DNA from: Stramenopiles sp. TOSAG23-3
Lineage: Eukaryota > Sar
Assembly: GCA_900128585.1 (NCBI GenBank)
Contig: LT642176.1
Span: forward strand, 1-42,444
Reading direction: 5' to 3'
DNA: 42,444 nt
Shown here: positions 29,049 through 37,734 of the stretch, piece by piece
Numbering within the stretch: the stretch's first letter is position 1
Layout: the number at the start of each line of letters is the position of its first letter
Made by a program: the position numbers and the translations under genes
Notes under the pieces: model-generated
What the model saw: the letters and a program-made list of their open reading frames with translations, nothing else
Database searches by the model: none
Told to the model about the DNA's origin: nothing

Positions 29049-29282
29049 TTAATAAACGCAAGCAGCGAGTTCACCATCTTCGTGTTCAAACCGATAAAGC
29101 AAAGACTGACCGCCCCGTTCACATAGGAGTAAGTCAGTTTCTTCTTTTTCTGTCCCATCACGCACAGGCCGCAAGTCTTCCAGAACTTTACAGACCAACC
29201 CGTAGCCCGGCCCAGAACCTTTCGGCGTGACTCCACGTAGTAGCAACGTAACCAACAGTGGTAAGACCGCCGTTGCCCGCGC
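29049..29282 (-). CDS. Protein-like open frame without ATG (possible terminal exon or gene remnant)
   Basis: Minus-strand frame open from a TAA at 29283-29285 down to TAA at 29049. It reads as ordinary protein: a hydrophobic start (AVLPLLVTLLLRG), then GSGPGYGLVCKVLEDLRPVR and a charged end (RFEHEDGELAACVY). Base composition is coding-like, in contrast to the AT-rich DNA on its left. No ATG exists in frame, so it is a spliced last exon, a decayed gene, or a coincidence. On the minus strand just upstream lies ggctgactgtgtag, which resembles a branch point plus acceptor, but the frame still meets the TAA after it. Confidence 0.3.
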   Translation of the reverse strand, partial: ARATAVLPLLVTLLLRGVTPKGSGPGYGLVCKVLEDLRPVRDGTEKEETDLLLCERGGQSLLYRFEHEDGELAACVY

Positions 29283-29319
29283 TTAGAAGCTACACAGTCA
29301 GCCAGGATATCAAGGTACA

Positions 29320-30219
29320 ATGTCTTACGTAGTCTCCCTTAAAATCTCGACGGGTGTACAAAGTCACTACATACGTAACAACAAGAGCAATGGACAAAAG
29401 AACATTCGCTGCTTCCCTCGTTGCGCCCTCACGGGGCACCGCGTCGCTGGGTTCTGCGGGTCGGGGATCAAGGCCTCCGTGAGCGTCTCTGCCGCCAACA
29501 CTGCTTCTAAAAGCCGCCCGGTAAAAAAGCAGTCGAAGAAGGATGCGAAAGAAGAGGAGAGCAACGGCACCGTAGGGGAAGGGAAGACTAGCGACGTCCC
29601 ATCCGATCAGAAGTTCGACTTTGACGACCTGGTCGTGGTTGCAGAATTTTTGATGTGGGACCCGGACCATAAGCCGTCGGAGTCGCAGATTAAGACTGGT
29701 ACCTTCTACGAAGCAGACCCGGTACTAGCACTCGTCAAAACCCGTGGAAACAGCCTTGCTCCGCTGTTTCGCGCGAATAGCCCGGAAGATGCTGAAGGCG
29801 ACGTGAGTAATGGTAAATCGTCCCTGGCACCTGACAAGAAAGAGAAATCCTTTGTAATAGAACCTACATGCTGGCATTATGGGTGGAAGTCCCACAAACA
29901 CTCCAATGGAACGACCCACTTTCTGCGCGTATACGCCTTTCAGCGGGTACGAGACGAATCCGGAGAAAATTACCTGAAGTGTTTGGCGTACGACGATACG
30001 TCCCGTTTCACCATCTCTAGTAGCAAGCGGTACCAGCGTCGGAGCGATGGGAACATGCGCGATATCTCCGGCGCGCCCATTGCGAAGCGCCGGAACATTG
30101 CTAGTGAAAAGAAACAAGAACGTGCAAAAAAAGCGCCCGGGAAGAAAGAGGATAAGAAAAAAGGCAAACGCCCCGCGACGTCAACAAAATCGGATGCGAA
30201 GCGAGCAAAGAAAAACTGA
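29320..30219 (+). CDS. Uncharacterised basic Lys-rich protein
   Basis: 299 residues from ATG 29320. The first ~60 residues are Arg/Ser/Lys-rich with few acids (KSNGQKNIRCFPRCALTGHR) and could be an organelle-targeting region, although the upstream ATG choice is not independently supported. A folded-looking centre (about 100-250) contains FDDLVVVAEFLMWDPDHKPS, EPTCWHYGWKSHKHSNGTTH and HFLRVYAFQRVRD. The C-terminal 50 residues are extremely basic (KKAPGKKEDKKKGKRPATST), pointing to nucleic-acid binding and nuclear/nucleolar location. I recognise no family. A GC-rich segment follows its stop. Confidence 0.7.
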   Translation: MSYVVSLKISTGVQSHYIRNNKSNGQKNIRCFPRCALTGHRVAGFCGSGIKASVSVSAANTASKSRPVKKQSKKDAKEEESNGTVGEGKTSDVPSDQKFDFDDLVVVAEFLMWDPDHKPSESQIKTGTFYEADPVLALVKTRGNSLAPLFRANSPEDAEGDVSNGKSSLAPDKKEKSFVIEPTCWHYGWKSHKHSNGTTHFLRVYAFQRVRDESGENYLKCLAYDDTSRFTISSSKRYQRRSDGNMRDISGAPIAKRRNIASEKKQERAKKAPGKKEDKKKGKRPATSTKSDAKRAKKN

Positions 30220-30839
30220 TTTTTTCGGGCGCGCACGTTTTGTCGCCGACGCAAGAATCAGCAATAGAACAACGAGCTGATACCTTGCCCTTGCGATGCA
30301 GATGTGCCGATGCCCCATGGCGGCACACCAGGTCCAGCAGCTTGCCAAGCCAGCTACGATTAGCATTACCCTCTCAGCAACCGAAAAACTGATAATTAAG
30401 AAAAAAATACTTTCTACATTTTACACGGTAAATAAATTACACAAGATGTTAAATATCAGTTGTAAAAAACAAAAGATTTTGAAAAATTAGTAAGTTAAAT
30501 TTAAAGCGATTGGTACAGTCATAATTTTTTAAAACATTTTTTAACAGGGTAATGAATTTAATTACTATCATATGATATAAAATAACAGCCAATTTTTCTT
30601 GTTTTTATGAATTTAAATTTACTTATCATACAAAATCCTCTAGACTCGTCGTGCGTTAAAATTTAAATTTACACTTTAAGAAATCCTTCTCGTCCTACGG
30701 TGTGTGTTTTTATTATTTCTGCCAACTCGACGACGTTGGGAGTGTTCGACCGCCTTTTCTGCGCCTGCCGTTTTATTCTCTTTCTCATCACATTTAAAAC
30801 ATGTTACTCGCGCTTTATCCTTTTCAGATATGTATGTTT
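30220..30839. other. Convergent spacer with GC-rich start and element copy C
   Basis: The first ~170 bases (30220-30390) are GC-rich and may be 3'UTR or hold a small gene. A minus-strand ATG frame at 30366-30181 encodes a 61-residue hydrophobic/Cys peptide (MLIVAGLASCWTWCAAMGHR...) but overlaps the 3' end of the plus-strand gene, so I do not call it. Copy C of the dispersed element follows at 30552-30611. The rest is AT-rich. Confidence 0.5.
30552..30611. mobile_element. Short dispersed element, copy C, with flanking direct repeats
   Basis: Body 30557-30606 begins tttaattact (as copy A), carries a 12-base extra segment (atcatatgatat), then aaaataacagccaattttt and ends cttgttttt. It is flanked by atgaa at 30552-30556 and 30607-30611; the match continues as atgaattta on both sides because the element itself starts with ttta. 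Confidence 0.55.
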
Positions 30840-31712
30840 TTATTCTGCAGCGACGACTTTGGGCTGTCCGGTCGCCTTTTCTGCGTCTGCTGTTTTATTC
30901 TCTTGCTTCTCCTCTACTGGGGCCTGAGAAGCTGGGGGGGGGGCATCCGCATTTCCAGTTTCTGTTGGGGCTGCTTCGGCTGCCGGTGGTTTTTCAGGAT
31001 TCTCACTATTTTTTTCTTCCACGGGGGTTACTACAGCAGCCTTTGGTGCCGGCGTTTCTTCGGCAACGGGTGCAGCCACTGGAGCCGCCGCGTCGGGCGT
31101 TTCACCAGTAGATGCGTCAGCTTGCTCCGTTGCCTTTTCTTCCGGCACAGGTTGAACGACTCCAAACTTCTCCAGGCATTCCTTCGACATGGTGTTCAGA
31201 TTGAAAAACCCTAACTCGTTGACGAAAGTGAGGTAGTCGGTTTTGCTGACCATGCCCTGCGCTGTAAACTTCTTTCCCGTCTCTTTCTCAATTAAATCCT
31301 CGACGGCTTCGCCATTCATGCCCGTTGCTATACCTATCGCTCGCAAAAAGCACAAAACTAAAATGGTCATTTCATCGTACGTGATCGAACCATTATTGTT
31401 GAAATCAAAGCAGTCGAAGACAGTGCCCGCCTTCAGCTCTCGCTCCCCTTCGCAGACAAGGGTGATTGCGGTTAGGAACTCAAGCGCATTTATCATTCCA
31501 GCGCCTCGGTCAAACGTTTGTAAAATACTATCGGCTTCCTCCGGCGTTACAGCGTCTTCCATAAAATCTAGAAGGGCAGGCTTGTCGAGACCAAACTCAC
31601 AATCTTTGTCTTTGTAACGCTGCACAATCTTTTTAATAGACGCTACCGGAAGCTCACGATACTTGTCCAGGGTCTTGGCATGCTGCTCGTTTGAACTAAT
31701 CTCTGCGCCCAT
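30840..31712 (-). CDS. N-myristoylated-type EF-hand protein with long Ala/Pro/Glu tail
   Basis: 290 residues from ATG 31712. MGAEISS carries Gly2 and Ser6, the N-myristoylation pattern of calcium sensors, suggesting membrane attachment. The N-terminal ~175 residues are a helical EF-hand domain. One loop is canonical (DFNNNGSITYDE near residue 103-114), while paired loops are degenerate (CEFGLDKPALLDFME, GAGMINALEFLTA). The C-terminal ~105 residues are low-complexity Ala/Pro/Glu/Thr (APVAAPVAEETPAPKAAVVT), an unusual extension. A ten-base C run on the coding strand (30934-30943) encodes Pro-Pro-Pro and is in frame. It could be a flagellar or vesicle-associated Ca2+ sensor; role unknown. Confidence 0.8.
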   Translation of the reverse strand: MGAEISSNEQHAKTLDKYRELPVASIKKIVQRYKDKDCEFGLDKPALLDFMEDAVTPEEADSILQTFDRGAGMINALEFLTAITLVCEGERELKAGTVFDCFDFNNNGSITYDEMTILVLCFLRAIGIATGMNGEAVEDLIEKETGKKFTAQGMVSKTDYLTFVNELGFFNLNTMSKECLEKFGVVQPVPEEKATEQADASTGETPDAAAPVAAPVAEETPAPKAAVVTPVEEKNSENPEKPPAAEAAPTETGNADAPPPASQAPVEEKQENKTADAEKATGQPKVVAAE

Positions 31713-31807
31713 GACTTACTCTTAATAATAGAAGTCGTTCGAGTGTTTTTGCTTTTAGGAAACTTCCTTGTCTTTATCTAAAAGCAATCGATTTCATTTA
31801 AAAAAAT

Positions 31808-31838
31808 TCTCGTGTTGACTTCGCAAGTCAACACGAGA
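31808..31838. repeat. Perfect 14-bp hairpin with 3-base loop
   Basis: tctcgtgttgactt (31808-31821), loop cgc, aagtcaacacgaga (31825-31838). Read on the minus strand it is followed by aattttttt, so it looks like a hairpin plus U tract. It lies ~96 bases upstream of the EF-hand start, on that gene's 5' side. Confidence 0.8.
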
Positions 31839-32261
31839 TATTCAATCGAACCCAAACGAGGGGATGTTGAATAAATTCAAAAAAAAATGCGTTAACTAAC
31901 ACCCTCACAGCACCTCTCCCCTGCTTTTACATTCTTCAAAAAGATCAACAAAAAACAACAACAACTGCAAGACGAGTGGTTCAACTATATATGGAATTAA
32001 TAGGGAATTATACTAATAATAAATACTCAGGCCGGTTTTTCAGTCATCATCAGTGTGTTTTTTTTATTTAATTAATTAATTATTATTTTTTTGAAAGAAA
32101 GAAGAGAAGAAGTACAATAATAACTATATATAAAGACATCATCAGAATTCATCCTTCAAAACAATGCTGTTTTCATGTATACAATTAAAATACAAGGAAT
32201 TACAATGTTAAACAAATCAAGAGAGCAGAGCTTTCAGTATTTTCCTTTGTATTCAACTCTG

Positions 32262-32323
32262 ATGAAAAATAACAGGCAATTAACATTAAATTGAAATAAT
32301 AATTATTTAATTTGTTTTTATGA
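32262..32323. repeat. Degenerate relative of the dispersed element (copy D)
   Basis: Contains aaaataacaggcaatt (one mismatch to the core) and, 30 bases later, the same right end aatttgttttt. It is bounded by atga at 32262-32265 and 32320-32323. An AT-rich insertion separates core and end. Confidence 0.35.
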
Positions 32324-33036
32324 GATTCGTTGACTTACTTATTATACCGTTTTCTTTTCTCAATGCTATTGTATGTATTATTAATATATTTCTTTCCTGT
32401 GTGTTAGTTGTGTGTTCTCCTCTCTTCTTTTCTCTTCTTCTCTTTTCTTTGGTTTATTTTTGGAAAGAAGAAGAGTTAAAATAAAGGCAAAATTAGTTTG
32501 TAGGTGGTGATGACATTCTTGTCATTTTATACTTATATTTAATATTATATTTTATACATTTACTATCTATGAAATAAAATAATTAAAAATCAGTTATTTA
32601 TTCTTACCTATACAATACTATTGTTATATAAGAAAAAATGATTTAGTCGTTTTATCATTTATTGTATTTTACCTATCTAATGTAGTAGTATTTATATTCT
32701 TTCTTCTTCTTATTATTTATTACATTATCATCGCCTCCCCCCTCCTCCCTCCAATAATAAATAATAATAATAATAATAAAAAAGTTTGAACTTCACGTTT
32801 CCTACATCTAAAAAAATGTATTCTTGTGCCACCAGGATAAAGAGAAAGATGTAAAAACATGTAGGTTGAGAAAAGGACGGGGGGAAGAAGGACATCATCT
32901 TCTAAGAAACTGTGTGCGATCGATTCGATACTAAGAACAAAAAGATTAAAAATACTTATTTATTTGCGGTATAGTTTAGTCATCTTCACGGAAAGAAGAA
33001 AAAACAGAAAGCTGTTGTAGTCGTCACAACGTCGAT

Positions 33037-35785
33037 ATGGCTTCCAAGTATGCGGTAACGCCAAAAAAAGACAGTGTAGAAGAGGAAGCGGAGAAGAAGA
33101 AAGAAGACGATGACGTGAAGTCAGAAGGGGGAAAGTCGGTAAAAAGTGGGGATGACGATGACGACGAAGACGAGACCATGATCTTCAAATATACGAAGAA
33201 GAACGAAGACGGTAGCCAGGAACACATCGAGGAAGAGTGGTCCGTGGAGCATGCAAAAATTTTGTACCTGATGTCCAAGTACGCCAAAGCCGCTCGCAAG
33301 GCAGACGACGCGGAAGGCTGGATTCGTCAGATCCCCCTGCTTGTGCTGCTGTATGAAGGCATCGAAGCGGGGAAGTTGGATTTTGACTACGCCCCGTGCA
33401 GTATGCTGATATCCCAGGACGGCCGCTCTCGACGGGTGTGGCTAAACATTACCCAAGAAGGAAAGGCTGCTGTAGACGATTTGCGTGAAAAGGAACTCAT
33501 CAACGGGCTAAAACTTAGCACAGAGGATTTTCAGCCTGTCACGGCATTTCAGGTGTCGCTTCGAGGGCTGGAACTCTGCGATCAGCTTGGCCAGGAGTAC
33601 AAAGCAGTAGTCGACGAGTACACGACATCCCCGGACGGCCACTTGTTGCAAGTGAAGTTCGTGGCGAAGGAGGATCCTGGGGACGGCCAAGACGGGCTCG
33701 AGGAAGAGGGGGACGGGGACGACGATGGAGGGGACGGAGACGACGACGACGACGACGATGAGGGTGCAGGGTCATTCTTTATGTGCTGCCCAGAAACAAG
33801 TTTCGAAAGAGAAAGTGGGGTCACGGATACCGAGGACGTGTCGTATGTTTCTAGCCCATACCTTCCTTCGTGCGTGCGCAACCCACGTGACCAGCGCGCG
33901 TTCACGAGCAATGCACACCGGAAGCACGAAAGTGCGCAAGGGAACTCCAACATTCGGGATGAACTTGACGAAGCGGTGACGCTCGCTTATGTTCATGTCA
34001 TGGTTGGTGAATGGATTCCCTTCGGTTCGAACCAGATCGTGGCGCTCAACGAACGCCTGGGGGCAATGGACCGATGCCAGGGGGGGGTTGTTTACTGCAG
34101 TCGTCGACAAACACCCCACGCAAACCCAGTTTGATGTGCCCCCTGGATTGACCCAGGTTACCATATTGGATTACGACTTTGTTCGGTTCATCAATTTTGA
34201 GGCAGAAATCAACTACCCGGAAGAGGATGGCATCGTCCAGGTCGAAAATTTCGGCATTCACTTAAACGTGGACGGAACCGTGCTGTACGGGATGAAAATT
34301 GAAGCGATCCTGGACCGCACAGAGGAAAGTGTCAGCGTCGATCACTTGGCGCGGTTGCTGGTGGATGTGCATCAGGACACGTCTCAGATCATGAACGATT
34401 TGCTCTCAGCGTACCAACGAAGTCTTTTGGATATGATTTTCATGGGAGATATGGACCAGCGAGGAAAGTTCAACATGCTGATTTCCGAGGGCATCGAGCC
34501 GTTCCAGCCCGCTGAGGAGTACATGGATCGAGAGGACAAAGAGAATGAACTGAAGCAGGTGCTTGGTGACCTCCACAAGAGTTTCGATCTAGGGGAAGAC
34601 GGTGTCTTGATTGTTGGGCGTGATGGTATTTTGGTAGCCGGTGCAAATGCCGGTGATTGCGAAGAGCTTTTGGTATGTTACTTGTCCTTGCTCTGTCGCG
34701 AAATGTTTATTCGTAATTTTTTCACTCGGACGTTCGTCATGGACGACTTACTCAAGCGCATCCGGCGCTTGATTTTGTCATACCAGGAAGACCCAAATCA
34801 CATCCCTGACATACGGCTGAAAATTAACGACGCTTCCAGGGACATCATCTTGTTAACGGAGATCCTCTCGTACCTGTTGGAGAGTTTAGTCGGCATGTCG
34901 ATGCCCGATCGTCCAAAAGGAAAGATCGAGGGGACCCTCTTCGATCGCCTAGACGTAAAGCAGCAGCTTCACGACGTAACGCTGCGTGCTACGGACCTGG
35001 AAAAGTTAGTTCATGGCGCAAGCCACGAGTTGAACAACTTGCAACAAATGACTGATGTCATTAACACCAAGCAGCTAGAAGACGTATTTAAAAACGTAGA
35101 AGCCAATACCAAGTACCTGGTCGATGCATCGGCTGCAAACGAACGCGCGTCCGCATCGCTCGAAGTCATGCAAGTAATTTTGGCAGGGTCATTTGCCTTC
35201 GACATTGTCGACCGCCTGTCGGGTGGCACGTTAAATATCACAGTGCCGGACTGGGTCAACAGCTTGATAGTGGACCCTATTATTTCTGTCCCCATGCTGT
35301 GGTTCTTTATCAACATGGTGTGGTTGCTTTGTGTTTCCATTGCGTTGATGAAGTTGATGGCGTACTTGGGCGAACAAGCGAATGGCGCATTGACTGTGCG
35401 GGTCAAGATCAATAAAAAAATCGACGTGAAGAAGTTGGAGGCATTCATCAGGACCAGAAACATTGAAGTCACGGACGCTATCTCCGAGCCCCATGGAGAT
35501 CTGAAAAAAGCGACATGGCAAGAAACAGACAAAGTCAAATGGCAAGGAGAACCACCGAAAATCGAAGCTCAGTACAACGAAACCTACGGGTTTCTTCTTG
35601 CGGTAACCTTCAGCGTAAATGCTCGCAATACTGAACTAGATGAAGGGGGGCTGCTCGGAAGATTTATTGAGGATATGCGTTCTGAGGGAATTCTTGTGGC
35701 AGACGATTTGGGACCTATGCTGAATGGTGCGGTTAAAAAGCATGAAGGTGAGAGCGATGATGAGGACGATTCCAAGAAGAAGTAA
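33037..35785 (+). CDS. Large acidic membrane protein, one frame disrupted at a G run (34080-34087)
   Basis: ATG 33037 opens a frame ending at TGA 34132-34134. A second frame, open through the overlap to TAA 35783-35785, continues with the same style of protein. The switch falls on eight G at 34080-34087: with one G fewer the product would be a single chain of about 915 residues. The N-terminus is highly acidic/Lys-rich (KSGDDDDDEDETMIFKY), and a second Asp run lies near residue 230. The C-terminal half has helical regions, LIVDPIISVPMLWFFINMVW plus LLCVSIALMKLM as a membrane segment near the end, and an acidic/Lys tail (SDDEDDSKKK). I recognise no family. Interpret as sequencing error, pseudogene or slippage-regulated gene. 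Confidence 0.7.
34080..34087 (+). other. G8 homopolymer at the frame switch
   Basis: Eight G between tgcca and ttgttt. Frame 1 reads through to TGA after 15 more codons; the other frame continues for ~565 codons. Loss of one G would restore one continuous frame. Confidence 0.8.
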
Positions 35786-35980
35786 ACACAAATATGGGTA
35801 AAAAGTAAAAGTCAAAATAAGAGATAAAAATGTGTTTGTACACAAAAAAACAAATTATATTTAGTATGTGCTTTAAGACTCTCATTTTAAATCAAGTGTG
35901 TACAAATACTTTCTTTTTTAAACAAAATGTGTATGGCTTTACAAAGTCGGTTAAGTAAGTTTTTTTATTGGGAAAAGCAG
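35786..35980. other. Convergent spacer with repeat shared with 37.7 kb
   Basis: 195 bases. It contains aaaaaaacaaattatatttagtatg and ctttaagactctca (35844-35884), both repeated near 37735-37758 and 37856-37876. No gene. Confidence 0.5.
35844..35884. repeat. Dispersed AT-rich repeat, intact copy
   Basis: Contains aaaaaaacaaattatatt followed directly by tagtatgtgctttaagactctca. The same two blocks occur at 37735-37758 and 37856-37876, but there separated by ~97 bases. Confidence 0.6.
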
Positions 35981-37451
35981 TCACGGGACTACCGAGTGCT
36001 TCATCCGATTTCGAACAACTATTTTTTTCAAGACAAACAAAAACCGACGACGGTCCCTTCGCCTTAGTCGGGACCGCTTGCAAACGCCTACCTTAAATGG
36101 TTCAATGTTCCATCTCCATTGTTGGGCAGGTCGCATGAATTTTTTTCCATACAAAGCTGTTAGGATCGTGCTCGTCGGCACAGGGACTTTCACTGAGACT
36201 CCGTGCCACGTGAAATTCCGGGTGTGGCCACTGTACGGGGTAGGGCACTTGTTGTACTTCGATTTGGGAGCCCACAATCCCCAAATATATTTATCCTTCT
36301 CCAACGATACCCCGAACAAGTCAACTTTTACACCGTATTTAGTCCACGAGGTTTCAAAGCCTACGACGTTTCGTTTCTCCTTGGGTGGTGCAGACCGTTT
36401 TGCTCCAGGAAAAAACCATTTGAAACGAAACCCGGCGCTCTTTAGAGTTGAACTCAATTTATCAAAATTTTCGGCATACCAACTCCTTTCAATTACAAAA
36501 TCAACGTCGTTTCCAAATACGGTGCAATGGCGTACTAATCCAAGGAGAGTCCCAGCGTGTATAAATGTTGGGGCGTTAATACTGTTCACTGCCGCTGCAA
36601 AATCCCGCATAGCCTTCCACAACTTACTGTTTGGGTTATGTTTCCGTTTTTGTTTTCCTTCGCAGGCTAAGATAATCAGACCCTTGTCATCTTTATCCAC
36701 GTTGGGGGGGGGGGCTTGTCACGTTCTCATGGGTTGTCTTATTCAATGGAATAGTACTGTTGTGCAGGGGACGAATAGCTTTACGCGCCGTTCTGTTTGT
36801 CTGACTATGAATGGTTTTTACAATTTTTAAAAGTGTTTTCTCCTGTATTGGAAAAGTGTTCGGTATTTCGAATGACGATGCCGTGATGTTATTATCACTC
36901 CACCATGAATATACTGCTATTGTTGCGAAAATGAAGGCGGCGAAAGCGAGAAGAGACAGCTTCCGTCGAATCGGTCCAGTCATCCCTCCCGTCTCTTCTT
37001 CTAGAGTTAACTCGGGCAATGGGAATAGTTTGTCATCTTCCAGGCCAATTGTACCATCGTTTGAAGATTCAGGATCATCACACAAAACTTCGTCCTTATT
37101 CCTGGCCTCAGTCACTTTCAGAACAATTTGGTTTTCACTTACCGTTACCGCCGATTCTTCCACGGGAGCACTGCTCACCGCGCCCTTTCCCGCCTGTTCA
37201 ACAGCCACTCCTTCCGTTGCCTGGTCGGCCATGTCTTCTTTACTGCTCTCCCGCCTGTTCAACAGCCACTCCTTCCGTTGCCTGGTCGGCCATGTCTTCT
37301 TTCGTTTGCCCACCGGTGTCGTTTTCCATGCTATCGTTTCATTTGCAGTCTTTTCAAACAGAAAGTCTTCTTGCGACACACACCCATGTCTTGCATTGTT
37401 GCTGTCAAAATGCGGGGCTTCAGCCCTCGTATATAAATTCATGGGATACAT
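35981..37451 (-). CDS. LicD/fukutin-type transferase, type II membrane protein, frame disrupted at a C run
   Basis: The upstream frame (ATG 37451 to TAA 36693) carries an acidic cytosolic part, one TM helix (LSLLAFAAFIFATIAVYSWW near residue 170-190) and a lumenal stem with sequons (NRT, NST, NKT, NVT). The downstream frame (to 35981) is a LicD-like catalytic domain: HAGTLLGLVRHC, then FGNDVDFVIE with the DxD metal site, KYGVKVDLFGVS and FTWHGVSVKVPVP. The frames meet at 11 G on the plus strand (36704-36714); ten would join them. LicD/fukutin enzymes transfer phospho-ligands (phosphocholine, ribitol-P) to glycans, here presumably in the Golgi. The N-terminal coding part also has a 61-bp out-of-frame duplication, so the start may instead be ATG 37232. 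Confidence 0.72.
36704..36714 (-). other. C11 (coding strand) homopolymer at the frame switch
   Basis: Encodes Pro-Pro-Pro in the upstream frame (VTSPPPQRG then stop). With one base fewer the reading would pass into NVDKDDKGL of the LicD domain frame. Confidence 0.85.
37189..37302 (-). repeat. Tandem duplication, ~53 bp unit with 61-bp period, inside the LicD-type gene
   Basis: The unit cccgcctgttcaacagccac...gccatgtcttcttt starts at 37189 and again at 37250. Between the copies is actgctct. The period (61) is not a multiple of three, so the same DNA is translated in two frames: TWPTRQRKEWLLNRRESSKE from the 5' copy and MADQATEGVAVEQAGKG from the 3' copy. Confidence 0.9.
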
Positions 37452-37555
37452 TTATATAGCTTTATATATATAAGAAGAAAGAAGAAGAGAAATATAATAA
37501 ATACCACCCTCCTCCTGGGGTCCTGGGGAGGTTTTATTTTTTTATTTTAATAATA

Positions 37556-37612
37556 ATACCTGGTACCGGTACGGTACCTGTATTATACCTGGTACGTACC
37601 TGTATTATATCA
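37556..37612. repeat. GGTACC/TACCGG-rich dispersed repeat
   Basis: Contains taccggtacggt (37564-37575) and acggtacctgtattata (37571-37587), plus a second tacctgtattata. Exact 12-base and 17-base matches lie at 24803-24814 and 24976-24992. Confidence 0.7.
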
Positions 37613-37734
37613 GTTGTAAGCAATTTTGATCTTCTTCTCTCCCACTCACTGCTGCTTTGTTGTTGGAGAGCAGTGTGTGATGATTGATTGACACAACATC
37701 TTGGTGGTGGTACGAATGCCTGCTATTTTTATGT

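Larger units (their letters stand above)
31713..33036. other. Divergent spacer EF-hand / acidic membrane protein
   Basis: About 1.3 kb, AT-rich, no gene. It contains a perfect hairpin (31808-31838), a degenerate copy of the dispersed element (32262-32323), a short TTC/CTTTTC run near 32420-32450, and AAT runs near 32755-32780. Immediately before the next gene, 32870-33036 becomes purine-rich and less AT-rich, probably promoter/5'UTR. Confidence 0.6.

Noticed and set aside
30181-30366. 61-residue minus-strand ATG ORF with hydrophobic start
   Set aside because: Overlaps the 3' end of a better supported plus-strand gene and has no recognisable domain; left as a note in the spacer entry.
31808-31838. 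Bacterial-type intrinsic terminator
   Set aside because: Shape fits on the minus strand, but the genome is eukaryotic and no gene ends there; kept only as a hairpin.
33725-33979. 84-residue plus ORF in the acidic membrane gene
   Set aside because: Alternative frame of the Asp-rich region; the main frame is continuous through it, so no extra frameshift is needed.
36078-36830. 250-residue plus-strand ORF
   Set aside because: Antisense to the LicD domain, where the minus strand carries the clear DxD and LLGLVRH motifs.
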